Shown: positions 27,223-36,792, counted from the first letter of the stretch. The stretch: DNA of 64,000 bases from Muriicola jejuensis (GCF_010671595.1 NZ_JAABOP010000001.1:496001-560000), one strand, 5' to 3'. Numbers and translations: made by a program. The notes: a model not told the origin generated them from the letters alone.

Positions 27223-28272
27223 TCAGAGGATCAGCATGGCGTCCCCATAGGAATAGAATCTGTATCCCTCGATGATCGCCTCCTTGTATGCCCGCTTCAT
27301 CAGGTCATGGCCCATAAAGGCAGAGACCATCATCAGAAGCGTTGATTTCGGCAGGTGGAAATTGGTGATCATGGCATTGGCGATACTGAAATCATATGGG
27401 GGAAAGATGAATTTATTGGTCCATCCCTCAAAGGTGTTGAGCATTTGTTCAGAGGAAACCGCACTCTCCAGCCCCCTCATGGCCGTAGTACCCACTGCAC
27501 AGATCCTTCTTTTCTTTTTCTTGGCAGAATTCACGATCTCGGTGGCCCTTTCGTCTATGATCAGTTCTTCGCTGTCCATCTTGTGTTTGGAGAGGTCTTC
27601 CACTTCCACGGGGTTGAAGGTCCCCAATCCCACATGCAGGGTAAGCTCGGCAAATTTTACTCCTTTGATCTCCAGTCTTTTCAACAGGTGCTTGGAAAAG
27701 TGAAGTCCGGCCGTGGGAGCTGCCACAGCTCCCTCGTGCTTGGCGTAAATGGTCTGGTATCTGTCCTCATCCTCGGGCTCTACCTTGCGTTTTATGTATT
27801 TGGGAAGGGGGGTTTCGCCCAGCTCCCGCAGTTTTCTCCTGAAATCGATATAAGCCCCGTCGTAGAGGAATCGCAAAGTACGGCCCCTGGAGGTGGTATT
27901 GTCGATCACCTCGGCCACCAGGCTTTCGTCTTCTCCGAAGTAGAGCTTGTTACCGATTCGGATCTTCCTGGCAGGATCCACCAGTACATCCCACAACCGC
28001 TGTTCTTCATTGAGTTCCCGAAGCAGGAATACTTCTATCCTGGCCCCGGTCTTCTCCTTGTTCCCAAACAAACGGGCGGGAAAGACCTTGGTGTTGTTCA
28101 AAACCATCACGTCGTTCTCATCGAAATAATCGATCAGATCCTTGAACATCTTGTGTTCGATCTTGCCGGTATCCCTGTGGACCACCATCAATCTGGATTC
28201 ATCCCGGTTCTCAGCAGGGTATTCTGCCAGTAATTCTTTGGGGAGTTCAAAATTAAAATGAGAAAGTTTCAT
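27223..28272 (-). CDS. queA: tRNA ribosyltransferase-isomerase QueA
   Basis: Transfers and isomerises the ribosyl part of SAM to preQ1 in tRNA to give epoxyqueuosine, in queuosine synthesis. About 349 residues. Recognised from [47 protein letters not shown] and [15 protein letters not shown], all conserved family segments. The ATG at 28272 is chosen because it begins at the conserved N-terminus; a longer reading adds 19 residues of no similarity. It lies ahead of rlmN on the same strand. Confidence 0.95.
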   Translation of the reverse strand: MKLSHFNFELPKELLAEYPAENRDESRLMVVHRDTGKIEHKMFKDLIDYFDENDVMVLNNTKVFPARLFGNKEKTGARIEVFLLRELNEEQRLWDVLVDPARKIRIGNKLYFGEDESLVAEVIDNTTSRGRTLRFLYDGAYIDFRRKLRELGETPLPKYIKRKVEPEDEDRYQTIYAKHEGAVAAPTAGLHFSKHLLKRLEIKGVKFAELTLHVGLGTFNPVEVEDLSKHKMDSEELIIDERATEIVNSAKKKKRRICAVGTTAMRGLESAVSSEQMLNTFEGWTNKFIFPPYDFSIANAMITNFHLPKSTLLMMVSAFMGHDLMKRAYKEAIIEGYRFYSYGDAMLIL

Positions 28273-28419
28273 AGATGCGTATTTCTTGAATATCAAATCC
28301 TGTTCAGGTCGACAACCATCAGCCTGCACTCAGGACTAACCCTGAAAATTGGGGGCTGATTCAAAGGGTGCAAATATACGACGCTCCCACAGGGGTTGTC
28401 AAGTAAAAGTGAGATTAAA

Positions 28420-29676
28420 TCACCGGGCTTCCTTCCGGATCCTGAAATTCAGTTTTCTGAGGTCTTCCCAGAAATCGGGATACGACTTGGAGACCACCCC
28501 TGCATCTTCAATAAACAGGCTCGTTTTCAGGGCCAGTGGGGCAAAGGCCATGGCCATCCTGTGGTCGTTATAGGTAGCGATGGATTTATTACTTAAGATC
28601 TTTCCACCGGGATCCAGCTCGAGGTGATTTTCTGAGACGCGGATTTGCGCCCCCATTTTGCTAAGCTCATTTTTTAGTGCTTCCAGCCGGTCTGTTTCCT
28701 TGATTTTTAGCGTATGCAGCCCGGTGAGTTTGCAGCCCATCCCCAGGCCAAAACAGGTGACCGCCACGGTCTGGGCAATATCAGGGGCATCTGCCAGGTG
28801 CAACGATATCGTTTTGGGCGGTATTGCGCCCTTGACATTCGGCACATCGGATACTTTTTCAAGGTGCAGGCTCGATCCTTCAAAACGGGATTCCACGCCG
28901 AACTGTTTGTAGACCTCCACCAGAATACTGTCTCCCTGCAGGCTATCCGGACGATAAGAAGAGAGCGCAAGACGGGTGCCAGGGAGACTGAGGGCAACGA
29001 TGCTGTAAAAGTAAGATGCGGAACTCCAGTCGGATTCCACCCTGAGAGTTTTCGGTTCAATTCGCTGCGCGTGCTTTACAGTGATCCTGTTCCCGCTGAA
29101 TTCCGTTGAGATCCCCAGGCTCTCCAGGAGAGAGAGGGTCATCCGGATATAAGGTACGGATGTGATCTTCCCCAGTAATTCGAGTTCAATGCCGGAAGGC
29201 GTTCCCGGGGCCACCAGCAAGAGGGCGGAGATATACTGGCTACTGATGTCTGCGGGAAGGCTAACGCGGAATCTCTGCAGGCTTTTACCCCGGATGTGCA
29301 GGGGTGGATATCCCCTTTCCCCCAGATAAGTGATGTCTGCTCCCAATTCCCTCAGGGCCTCTACCAGTACCTCTATGGGCCTCTCCTGCATGCGGGAAGA
29401 ACCGGTGAGGGTTACATCACTCCCCTCGCGGGTGGCGAAGAAAGCGGTCAGGAACCTCATGGCGGTCCCTGCATGGTGTATGTCTACCGTACCCGAACGA
29501 GCCTTTAGCCCTTCCTGCATCACTTTTACATCATCTGCATTGGAGAGATTCTCTATTTGCAATTCAGGGAAGATGGACTGAAGCAGGAGCAGTCTGTTCG
29601 ACTCGCTCTTGGAACCCGTCATGCGGATCTCAGTATCGGGGATGGTCCTAACCGGGCCTTCTAGGTAAATATTCAA
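28420..29676 (-). CDS. aroA: EPSP synthase AroA
   Basis: Transfers enolpyruvyl from PEP to shikimate 3-phosphate in the shikimate pathway. 418 residues. The motif TGSKSESNRLLLL binds substrate, HHAGTAMRFLTAFFA corresponds to the PEP-binding loop, and KIKETDRLEAL and YNDHRMAMAFAPLAL carry conserved active-site residues. The start codon appears to be TTG (MNIYLEGPV), since no suitable ATG precedes the conserved region. It supplies chorismate for the Phe/Tyr operon 5 kb away, but is not in the same transcript. Confidence 0.94.
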   Translation of the reverse strand: MNIYLEGPVRTIPDTEIRMTGSKSESNRLLLLQSIFPELQIENLSNADDVKVMQEGLKARSGTVDIHHAGTAMRFLTAFFATREGSDVTLTGSSRMQERPIEVLVEALRELGADITYLGERGYPPLHIRGKSLQRFRVSLPADISSQYISALLLVAPGTPSGIELELLGKITSVPYIRMTLSLLESLGISTEFSGNRITVKHAQRIEPKTLRVESDWSSASYFYSIVALSLPGTRLALSSYRPDSLQGDSILVEVYKQFGVESRFEGSSLHLEKVSDVPNVKGAIPPKTISLHLADAPDIAQTVAVTCFGLGMGCKLTGLHTLKIKETDRLEALKNELSKMGAQIRVSENHLELDPGGKILSNKSIATYNDHRMAMAFAPLALKTSLFIEDAGVVSKSYPDFWEDLRKLNFRIRKEAR

Positions 29677-29724
29677 TTTAAGGGAATTTTGGTGTTGTCT
29701 AATCGCGGATGCCAGTGCTCCGTC

Positions 29725-30051
29725 CTACTTTAATTTTTTATTCTCCTGATGGCGTTTGTGGTCCCTTTTTGCCTTGAGATCGAGTTTCCTGTCAAAGGCT
29801 TTCTGCAGGTCTATCCCGGTCTGGTTGGCCAGGCAGAGCACCACAAAAAGGACATCCGCGAGTTCTTCCCCCAAGTCCTTCTCCTTATCTGAAGGTTTTT
29901 CGCTTTGCTCCCCGTATCTCCTGGCGATGATACGGGCAACCTCCCCTACTTCTTCGGTCAACTGAGCCATATTGGTAAGTTCATTGAAGTACCTGACCCC
30001 ATGGGCCCTGATCCAATCATCTACGGCCTGTTGTGCATTGCTGATATTCAT
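29725..30051 (-). CDS. MazG-like nucleotide pyrophosphohydrolase
   Basis: Small all-alpha NTP pyrophosphohydrolase of 108 residues, expected to hydrolyse (d)NTPs to monophosphates as housecleaning. Metal ligands fall in TEEVGEVARII and GEELADVLFVV (ExxE and ExxD patterns). It corresponds to a single MazG domain, without the tandem repeat of E. coli MazG. The start overlaps the dtd end by 4 bases, so the two are translationally coupled. Confidence 0.9.
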   Translation of the reverse strand: MNISNAQQAVDDWIRAHGVRYFNELTNMAQLTEEVGEVARIIARRYGEQSEKPSDKEKDLGEELADVLFVVLCLANQTGIDLQKAFDRKLDLKAKRDHKRHQENKKLK

Positions 30052-30503
30052 AGGTCCTTGTTTTTTGTATCGATGAAAATGGTCACAGGCCCATCATTAA
30101 GCAGGGCCACTTTCATATCCGCACCGAATATGCCGGTGCCCACCTGCTTAGACAGGTCCTTCTCGAACTGCCTAACAAAAGCCTCGTAAAGAGGGATGGC
30201 CACGTCCGGTTTTGAGGCCCGGATATAGGAAGGTCTGTTCCCTTTTTTTGTATTTGCATGCAGGGTAAACTGGCTTACCACGATGGCTTCGCCTCCCACA
30301 TCGATCAGGGATTTGTTCATCACCCCGTAATCGTCGTTGAAGATACGCAAATTGGCGATCTTCCTGGACAACCATTCGATATCCTCCAGGGTATCGGCAT
30401 CTTCGATTCCCAAGAGAACGAGCAGTCCCTTTTGGATCTCAGAGACCCTTTTGCCCTCTATGGTCACATGGGCCCAGCTAACCCTTTGAATCACTGCCCT
30501 CAT
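30048..30503 (-). CDS. dtd: D-aminoacyl-tRNA deacylase Dtd
   Basis: Removes D-amino acids from mischarged tRNAs. 151 residues, normal for DTD. The two catalytic-pocket motifs are VVSQFTLHA (SQxTL) and LLNDGPVTIFID (the cross-subunit NxGP(V/F)T loop). The start MRAVIQRVSWAHVTIEG is standard. It lies 28 bases downstream of rsgA and is followed by the MazG-like gene. Confidence 0.95.
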   Translation of the reverse strand: MRAVIQRVSWAHVTIEGKRVSEIQKGLLVLLGIEDADTLEDIEWLSRKIANLRIFNDDYGVMNKSLIDVGGEAIVVSQFTLHANTKKGNRPSYIRASKPDVAIPLYEAFVRQFEKDLSKQVGTGIFGADMKVALLNDGPVTIFIDTKNKDL

Positions 30504-30531
30504 TCCCTGCCTGCTATGTCGTCAGAAAAAG

Positions 30532-31482
30532 TCATTCTATTTCAAATTCGTCCTCCCTGTAGGTATCCCCTTCTCCTGTGACCATCTGAAGGTAACTTCT
30601 ATACCGGCTCCAGGAGACCTCATCGGCCTCAAGGGCCTTTTTTACCGCACAGTGCGGCTCATCGATATGGAGGCAATTGTTGAATTTACAATCCTGTTTC
30701 AGGGCAAAGAATTCCGGGAAATAATCCCCTATCTCTTCCTTTTCCATATCCACCAGGCCAAATCCCTTGATGCCGGGCGTGTCTATGATACGGGCGTCAA
30801 AACTCAGATCGAACATCTCCGCAAATGTGGTCGTATGTTGTCCTTGCAGGTGTTGTTCTGAGATCTCCGCGGTCCTGAGCTGGAGGGAGGGTTCAATGGC
30901 ATTGATCAGGGTCGACTTCCCCACCCCGGAATTTCCGGAGAACATGCTGGTCTTGCCGATCATCATTTCCTTCACCCGGTCTACGTTAAAACCAGTCTTT
31001 GCAGAGATTTCCAGACAGGTAAACCCCACCTTGCCATACAGGTCAGACAGGTATTTGATCTCGGCCAGTTCCTCTTCCGCATAAGTGTCTATCTTGTTGA
31101 ACAACAAGACCGTCTTAACGTCATAGGCCTCGGTTGTGGTAAGGAAGCGGTCGATGAATATGGTATAGGTCTTCGGGTTGTTGAGGGTGATCAGAAGGAA
31201 GACCTGATCTACATTGGCCGCGATGACATGGGTTTGTTTGGAAAGGTTGACCGATTTGCGGACGATGTAATTGACCCTGTCCTCGATCTCGTGGATCACC
31301 CCATAGGTCACGTCCCCGGTTTGCTCGAGCTCAAATCTCACCCTGTCTCCCACGGCAATGGGGTTGGTACTTTTGATCCCCCTGATCCGGAACTTGCCTT
31401 TGATACGGCATTCGTACACCTCTCCTTCAGGAGTTTTGACCGTGTACCAGCTGCCGGTAGATTTATAAACAGTTCCGTTCAT
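30532..31482 (-). CDS. rsgA: Ribosome small-subunit GTPase RsgA
   Basis: Circularly permuted GTPase that checks late 30S assembly. 316 residues. An N-terminal OB fold is followed by G4 NKID at 129-132, then the P-loop GNSGVGKST at 183-191 and G3 DTPGIKGFG, in the permuted order. The C-terminal zinc site is CKFNNCLHIDEPHC. First gene of a likely rsgA-dtd-mazG run; divergent from a small secreted protein gene. Confidence 0.96.
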   Translation of the reverse strand: MNGTVYKSTGSWYTVKTPEGEVYECRIKGKFRIRGIKSTNPIAVGDRVRFELEQTGDVTYGVIHEIEDRVNYIVRKSVNLSKQTHVIAANVDQVFLLITLNNPKTYTIFIDRFLTTTEAYDVKTVLLFNKIDTYAEEELAEIKYLSDLYGKVGFTCLEISAKTGFNVDRVKEMMIGKTSMFSGNSGVGKSTLINAIEPSLQLRTAEISEQHLQGQHTTTFAEMFDLSFDARIIDTPGIKGFGLVDMEKEEIGDYFPEFFALKQDCKFNNCLHIDEPHCAVKKALEADEVSWSRYRSYLQMVTGEGDTYREDEFEIE

Positions 31483-31575
31483 CCTTGTTCATATCTCCCT
31501 GCAAAGAAACAACTTTACTTCTATACATTGAGGTATCTTTAATCAGCAAACTGTCAACCCTTAAATACAACTATT

Positions 31576-32016
31576 ATGAAAAAATGCCATTTATTGCTGC
31601 TTCCCTTGTTGATTTTCCCCTTTCTCCTGTCAGCCCAGGAATTCAAGGTCATCACCAGTGTGGAATCTATAGTCCCAAGCGGACTTGGTCGGTCCCGAAT
31701 CATCAATGCCCTTGAAGACAAGGATTACAAGGAATTCACGAGTGTTCAGACCGAAGACGACAACACCCGGAATAAAGCCGACCGGGGAGAGATCCGGGTC
31801 AAGAATTTTGAGGAGACCAAACTATTGAACTTCTACAACATCGGAGGAATACGTTTTCAAAATATTGCTGCCAACGATGCTGTGATCACCTCTATGATCA
31901 ATACTATGGTTTCTGAGGGATGGGAACTGGCCTTCGTGACCAGTGCCGTGGAAAGTGATGGTGGAAAAGGGGACGACAATGGGATCTTTATCACGCGATA
32001 TATCTTCAAGCGGTAA
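31576..32016 (+). CDS. Small secreted protein of unknown function
   Basis: 146 residues. A signal peptide (KKCHLLLLPLLIFPFLLSA, cut before QEF) is followed by an acidic, soluble domain containing SVESIVPSGLGRSRI, RGEIRVKNFEETKLLNFYNI and MVSEGWELAFVTSAVESDGG. The last part resembles short proteins in Bacteroidota described only as hypothetical. No metal or catalytic motif was seen. It is monocistronic and ends at a bidirectional terminator. Confidence 0.75.
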   Translation: MKKCHLLLLPLLIFPFLLSAQEFKVITSVESIVPSGLGRSRIINALEDKDYKEFTSVQTEDDNTRNKADRGEIRVKNFEETKLLNFYNIGGIRFQNIAANDAVITSMINTMVSEGWELAFVTSAVESDGGKGDDNGIFITRYIFKR

Positions 32017-32040
32017 AAAGGATCTTTACCAAAGAAAAAA

Positions 32041-32066
32041 CCCTGAACCGATCAGTTCAGGGTTTT
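32041..32066. terminator. Bidirectional terminator
   Basis: Perfect stem CCCTGAAC/GTTCAGGG around a 6-base loop, flanked by an A run on the left and TTTT on the right. It lies between the convergent small secreted protein and DUF2807 genes and can serve both strands. Confidence 0.85.
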
Positions 32067-32085
32067 GTTCTGATTTTTCCGGAAG

Positions 32086-32760
32086 TTACTCCTTAATATA
32101 GATCCTGCCTCCGGCAAAGGTGTTCCGGTTGACCTCACCGGGGTTCCCGTAGACATATACATCTCCTCCTGCCCTTACATTGATATCTACCTTCTCGGTG
32201 GCACTCAGGGTGGCCTCTCCCCCTGCACTGATCTTAACGGAGGCGACGGATGTTTTGAGATCACGGCCCTCAAAGATCCCTCCAGTATTGAGGACGATCA
32301 CCTGGTTCTTTGCAAGGCCGGAAGCCTCAATGATCCCTCCGGTCACTGAACGGACATCCACCTGTTCCACATCCAGGCCGATGAGTATCTGAGCCCCTTC
32401 CTGGGCCTTCAGTGTGATTCGATTGGTTTTGACGGTCTCATTGCATACGATTTTGGCCCCTTCATTTCCATCGATGGTCTCCAGCCCTGTGTAAAAGACC
32501 TCGATCAGGGTGTCTTCCCCCTGGAACTTCTTGTCTATTTGCATCCTCAACTTCAGGACGCCGTTCTTATTCACAAACTGAATGTCTTCAGCGTGGTCAC
32601 CTTTGATCAGGATGCGATTTTCATCAGACTTGATCAGGTTTACTTCGATCAGGTCGTATACCTTGATCTCCCTGAATTCCCCGACCTCCTTGTCCACAAT
32701 GCGCTGAGCCACTGCCATTGAACCCATGAGCAGGGCGGCGAAAAATACTGTTCTTTTCAT
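32086..32760 (-). CDS. Secreted head-GIN (DUF2807) protein
   Basis: 224 residues. A signal peptide (MKRTVFFAALLMGSMAVAQ) is followed by a DUF2807 beta-helix-like region: short strands with repeated turns such as EGAKIVCNETV, GGIIEASGLAKNQ and AGGEATLSATEK, ending AGGRIYIKE. Such proteins are exported and presumed to be envelope associated; function is not known. A second DUF2807 protein is at 60170-60943. It is monocistronic between a terminator and the aromatic operon. Confidence 0.85.
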   Translation of the reverse strand: MKRTVFFAALLMGSMAVAQRIVDKEVGEFREIKVYDLIEVNLIKSDENRILIKGDHAEDIQFVNKNGVLKLRMQIDKKFQGEDTLIEVFYTGLETIDGNEGAKIVCNETVKTNRITLKAQEGAQILIGLDVEQVDVRSVTGGIIEASGLAKNQVIVLNTGGIFEGRDLKTSVASVKISAGGEATLSATEKVDINVRAGGDVYVYGNPGEVNRNTFAGGRIYIKE

Positions 32761-32824
32761 CTTACCTGTTTTTGTTTTTCTAAAGACTACTGGAAGTCGT
32801 CCTTGTTACAGTTCAGGCAGCTTT

Positions 32825-33907
32825 TTATGAATTGATGATCTTTTCCTGGTGGTTGATGGACTCCTGGTGGATGGCTTTGAACATCTTGAGAACAAATTCC
32901 TCACTCAGTCCTTTAGCCTCCCCTTCCAGGATCATCTTCCCGAGGATGGCATTCCAACGGTTGGTCTGCAACACGGCCACGTTCTTCTGTTTCTTCAACA
33001 ACCCTATCCCGTCAGAGACCTGCATCCTCTTCCCGAGGAGATCGATAAGCTGATTGTCAAGAATGTCTATCTGGGCCCGTAAATTACTGAGGTTACTCTT
33101 GTATTCGGCTTCCTCGTCCGTTTCCTTTCTGATCCTGAGGTCTTCCATGATCTGTATGAGTCGTTTGGGGGTTACCTGCTGGGCCGCATCGCTCCAGGCG
33201 TTGTCTGGGTCACAATGCGTCTCTATCATCAATCCGTCAAAATTGAGGTCCAGAGCGGTCTGTGAAACATCAAAGATCATGTCCCGCTTTCCTGTGATGT
33301 GGGAGGGGTCATTGATCAGGGGCAGATCCGGGAACCGTGTCTGCAATTCAATGGCCAGCTGCCATTCGGGTATGTTCCGGTATTTTGTTTTTTCATAAGT
33401 GGAAAAGCCGCGATGGATCACCCCCAATTTTTTGATCCCCGCAGAATGCAGCCGTTCCACGGCGCCCAACCATAGGGAAAGGTCAGGGTTTACTGGGTTC
33501 TTTACAAGGACCACTTTGTCCGTTCCCTCCAGGGCATCGGCGATCTCCTGGACGATAAACGGGCTTACCGTAGACCGGGCCCCTATCCACAGGAGGTCCA
33601 CATCGTGTTCTAGGGCGAGGTCTACATGCGCCTTGTTGGCCACTTCGGTAGCGGTCTTTAATCCGGTTTCCTCCTTGACCTTCTGTAGCCATTTGAGTCC
33701 GATGGCTCCTACTCCCTCGAAATTCCCCGGCCGGGTCCTGGGTTTCCATATTCCGGCCCTATAATAGTTGACATCCGTATCCTTGAGATCGTGGGCGATC
33801 TCCAGCACCTGTTTCTCGGTCTCGGCACTACAGGGTCCTGCGATCACCAATGGGTGGGGCAGGGCCATGTCATCCAGCCAACGTCTCAAATCTTTTGAAT
33901 TTTCCAT
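32825..33907 (-). CDS. Bifunctional DAHP synthase/chorismate mutase
   Basis: Fusion of two shikimate-pathway enzymes, 360 residues. The N-terminal part (about 1-260) is a DAHP synthase of the AroA-beta/KDO8P-synthase class: VIAGPCSAETEKQ, RAGIWKPRTRPGNFEG, KVVLVKNPVNPD, VIHRGF and MIETHCDPD. The C-terminal part (about 265-355) is an AroQ chorismate mutase: LRAQIDILDNQLIDLLGKRM. Last gene of the pheA operon, one base after tyrA. The fused mutase may allow prephenate-dependent regulation of the synthase, as known for related fusions. Confidence 0.95.
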   Translation of the reverse strand: MENSKDLRRWLDDMALPHPLVIAGPCSAETEKQVLEIAHDLKDTDVNYYRAGIWKPRTRPGNFEGVGAIGLKWLQKVKEETGLKTATEVANKAHVDLALEHDVDLLWIGARSTVSPFIVQEIADALEGTDKVVLVKNPVNPDLSLWLGAVERLHSAGIKKLGVIHRGFSTYEKTKYRNIPEWQLAIELQTRFPDLPLINDPSHITGKRDMIFDVSQTALDLNFDGLMIETHCDPDNAWSDAAQQVTPKRLIQIMEDLRIRKETDEEAEYKSNLSNLRAQIDILDNQLIDLLGKRMQVSDGIGLLKKQKNVAVLQTNRWNAILGKMILEGEAKGLSEEFVLKMFKAIHQESINHQEKIINS

Positions 33908-33908
33908 G

Positions 33909-34775
33909 CTATGCTTCTTTTTTGTTCAATGGTATTCCTTTCAGGATTTCCCTGATCTTGTTCGTATCTTCCATTTCGCGGTAGATGCCTTCCATGTCAT
34001 CATCCGCCAGTTTTTTTCTGAATGCCTCCAGGTTTTGGATGTATTCCCGAAGGGTCTCCAGCACATTTTCCCTGTTCTGCTCAAAGATAGGGGTCCACAT
34101 GGCAGGAGAGCTTTTTGCCAGCCTGACGGTGGATTCGAATCCACTTCCCGCCATATCAAAAATATCGCGTTCGTTCTTCTCTTTTTCGATCACCGTCTTT
34201 CCGAGCATGAATGAACTGATATGGGAGAGGTGAGACACATAAGCAATGTGTTTGTCATGTGCCTCCGGGTTCATGTATCGGATCCGCATCCCGATCCTGG
34301 AGAACAGGTCCAGCGCCTTTTCCTGCAGCTTGAAGGCCGTTTTCTCCACCTCGCAAATAATATTCGTCTTTCCTTCATATAATCCCTCCAGGGCTGCCCT
34401 CGGACCTGAGAACTCGGTACCCGCAATGGGATGGCAGGCCATGAAATTCCTGCGCTTCGGGTGGTTGGAGACAACCGCACAGATCAGGGATTTGGTAGAA
34501 CCGGCATCGATCACCAGGGTCTCATCTCCTACGGTGTTGAGCAGGGATGGTAATTCCCTTACGGCAGCATCTACGGGAATGGCCAGGAAAACGATCTCCG
34601 CTTCGGCTAAGGAGGACCCTTTACCTGCCGAATCTATGATCCCCAATTCCAGGGCCGTTTTCAAGTGGTCGGGGTTGTTGTCCATCCCGAAGATCTCAGC
34701 ATCCGGCAGCACCCTTTTCAGGTCCCGGGCAAAGGAACCCCCAATCAAACCCACTCCTATGATTCCAATTTTCAT
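33909..34775 (-). CDS. tyrA: Prephenate dehydrogenase TyrA
   Basis: NAD(P)-dependent oxidative decarboxylation of prephenate to 4-hydroxyphenylpyruvate, for tyrosine. 288 residues. The dinucleotide loop GIIGVGLIGGSFARDL is at the N-terminus, ACHPIAGTEFSGPRAA contains the catalytic His, and HIAYVSHLSHISSF marks the dimer domain. No C-terminal ACT domain is present, so direct feedback by tyrosine through ACT is not expected. The start overlaps the aminotransferase end by 4 bases. Confidence 0.95.
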   Translation of the reverse strand: MKIGIIGVGLIGGSFARDLKRVLPDAEIFGMDNNPDHLKTALELGIIDSAGKGSSLAEAEIVFLAIPVDAAVRELPSLLNTVGDETLVIDAGSTKSLICAVVSNHPKRRNFMACHPIAGTEFSGPRAALEGLYEGKTNIICEVEKTAFKLQEKALDLFSRIGMRIRYMNPEAHDKHIAYVSHLSHISSFMLGKTVIEKEKNERDIFDMAGSGFESTVRLAKSSPAMWTPIFEQNRENVLETLREYIQNLEAFRKKLADDDMEGIYREMEDTNKIREILKGIPLNKKEA

Positions 34776-35929
34776 TTGTCTTGTTTAAATCTCAAAATCG
34801 CCTCTTCGATCTTCTCCGATTCCACGCAAAGGGAGAATCGGATATACCCTTCCCCCTGGCTGCCAAAAATGGTCCCCGGGGCCACAAATATATCTTTCTC
34901 GTACAGCAGTTTGTCAATGAATTCCTCTGAACCCGGTGCCCCTTCCGGCAGGCGCGCCCATACGAACATGCCAACAGCCTCTGGGTCATAGGTACACCCG
35001 AGCAGGCTCGCTAGCCGGAACATATGTTCCCTCCTTTCCCCATAAATCCTGTCGAGGTTCTCGAACCAGGCCCGTCCACTTTTCAGGGCGGCCACCGCAC
35101 CCTTCTGGATCCCGTAGAACATGCCTGAATCCATATTGCTTTTTACTTTCAGGACGGCCTGGATAAGTCCGGCATTACCCAGGACCATCCCTACCCTCCA
35201 GCCGGCCATATTAAAGGTCTTGCTCAGGGAATTGAGTTCTAGAACCCCCTCCCCGGCTCCTTCTGCCTGCAGTATGCTCTTCGGGTCTGAACCCAGGACA
35301 AAGCTGTAGGGGTTGTCGTTCACCAGGAGGATACGGTGTTTCCGGCCAAAGTCGACCAGTTCCTGCCACTGATCCAGGGTCACCGTGGCACCGGTAGGCA
35401 TATGCGGATAGCTTACCCACATGAGTTTTACATGGGAGAGATCCTCCCGGGCGAGCTGCTCGAGATCCGGGAACCACCCCCGCTCTTCATTAAGGGGATA
35501 CGGCCTGGGATTTGCCCCTACAAGTCGAGTAACGGCCTGGTAAGTAGGGTATCCGGGGTCGGGGATCAACACCTCATCCCCTGGGTTCAGGAAAGCCATG
35601 CTGATATGCATGATGCCTTCCTTGGAGCCCATAAGGGGTAGTATCTCTTTTTCCGGATCAGTGGAAACGCCGAACTTCTCCCGGTAAAAGTCGGCAATAG
35701 CCTGCCTTAGCTCAGGCAATCCCTGGTAGCTCTGATACTGGTGAGCTCCGCGGTCTGTTATGGCCTCTTTAAGGGTGCGAAGCACTTCCTCAGAGGGGGC
35801 GAGGTCCGGACTGCCAATACCCATATTGATGATTGGGCGGCCTGATGCTGCCAGTCCCCTGACCTCCTTCAGCTTCCTGGAGAAATAGTATTCCTCTACG
35901 GTATGGAGCCTGTCTGCCGGATCTATCAT
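34772..35929 (-). CDS. Class I/II aminotransferase, probably aromatic
   Basis: PLP-dependent aminotransferase of 385 residues. The Schiff-base Lys is K237 in SLSKTFNMAGWRVG and the Arg binding the carboxylate is near the C-terminus (YIRFSLCVE). The usual PNNPTG motif reads YPHMPTG. Its place between pheA and tyrA, overlapping both neighbours by 4 bases, strongly suggests that it converts phenylpyruvate and 4-hydroxyphenylpyruvate to Phe and Tyr. An aspartate or LL-DAP aminotransferase role cannot be excluded from sequence alone. Confidence 0.9.
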   Translation of the reverse strand: MIDPADRLHTVEEYYFSRKLKEVRGLAASGRPIINMGIGSPDLAPSEEVLRTLKEAITDRGAHQYQSYQGLPELRQAIADFYREKFGVSTDPEKEILPLMGSKEGIMHISMAFLNPGDEVLIPDPGYPTYQAVTRLVGANPRPYPLNEERGWFPDLEQLAREDLSHVKLMWVSYPHMPTGATVTLDQWQELVDFGRKHRILLVNDNPYSFVLGSDPKSILQAEGAGEGVLELNSLSKTFNMAGWRVGMVLGNAGLIQAVLKVKSNMDSGMFYGIQKGAVAALKSGRAWFENLDRIYGERREHMFRLASLLGCTYDPEAVGMFVWARLPEGAPGSEEFIDKLLYEKDIFVAPGTIFGSQGEGYIRFSLCVESEKIEEAILRFKQDK

Positions 35930-36753
35930 AACCTTACATTTTTATACTCTCCCAAGACCCTGAAATCCTCTGACATGATTGTGAGCAGGGATTTGGCCTT
36001 CTCGAAGTGGTCGTACAACTCAAAGGTGACATCCACAAAGAAGGCGTATTTCCAGGGGGTTTCTATGACCGGAAGACTTTGGATCTTGGTGAGGTTCAGG
36101 TTGCAATCGCTCATTACATTCAGCACCGTAGCCAGGCTCCCCCTTTTGTGGTCTGTCAAAAAGCGCAGGGAGGCCTTGTTAATGGTCTCCTTTGGCAATT
36201 CCTTATTGGTCGTTTTTACAATGATAAAGCGGGTTGCATTATTCTTGATGGTCTGTATCTCCGGGGCGATGATCTCCAGGTCGTAAAGCTCAGCGGCTGC
36301 TTTGGGAGCTATGGCCGCGATCCCTGACAGCTGGTTTTCCTGAATGCCCTTTGCGGTCTCAGCCGTATCCACGTCTTCCACCATTTTGATATGCGATTGG
36401 GTCTTTAAAAATTCCCGGCATTGCAAAAGGGCCATGGGGTGGGACCTGACTTCCCGTATATCCGCAAGGGACTGTCCTTTCAGTCCCATGAGGTTATGGT
36501 GGATATTGAGGTAGTGTTCCCCAATGATGTGCAGGTCGTTCTCATAGACCAGGGCGTAATTGGGGATAATGGAACCTGCGATGGAGTTCTCGATGGCCAT
36601 GACGCCCTTGTCTGCTTTCCCGGCCAGGAGCTCATCCACCAGGCCGTGAAAGGAAAGGCATTCCAGCAGGTCTATGTCCTCCCCAAAATACTCTCTTGCC
36701 ACCTGGTGGTGGTTAGATCCTCTTATTCCCTGAATTGCGATACGTTTCTTCAC
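35926..36753 (-). CDS. pheA: Prephenate dehydratase PheA with ACT domain
   Basis: Converts prephenate to phenylpyruvate for phenylalanine synthesis. 275 residues, GTG start. The catalytic TRF motif is at 174-176 (NNATRFIIVK). A C-terminal ACT domain begins near 195. The Phe-binding motifs known from other PheA ACT domains (GALY and ESRP) read GSLA (205-208) and QSLP (225-228), so feedback inhibition may be altered. No chorismate mutase domain is fused here; the mutase is in the last gene of the operon. First structural gene after a leader peptide and attenuator. Confidence 0.95.
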   Translation of the reverse strand: MKKRIAIQGIRGSNHHQVAREYFGEDIDLLECLSFHGLVDELLAGKADKGVMAIENSIAGSIIPNYALVYENDLHIIGEHYLNIHHNLMGLKGQSLADIREVRSHPMALLQCREFLKTQSHIKMVEDVDTAETAKGIQENQLSGIAAIAPKAAAELYDLEIIAPEIQTIKNNATRFIIVKTTNKELPKETINKASLRFLTDHKRGSLATVLNVMSDCNLNLTKIQSLPVIETPWKYAFFVDVTFELYDHFEKAKSLLTIMSEDFRVLGEYKNVRL

Positions 36754-36764
36754 TGCTAATAATC

Positions 36765-36792
36765 AAAAAAAAAGCCCCGATGGGTTCGGGAC
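36765..36792 (-). terminator. Attenuator terminator ahead of pheA
   Basis: On the minus strand GTCCCGA pairs with TCGGGGC (one G-U pair) around ACCCA, followed by nine T, ending 12 bases before the pheA GTG. A terminator in this place would stop the operon before its first structural gene, so it must be conditional. Its 5' arm overlaps a segment that can pair with the end of the leader peptide gene instead. Confidence 0.88.
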
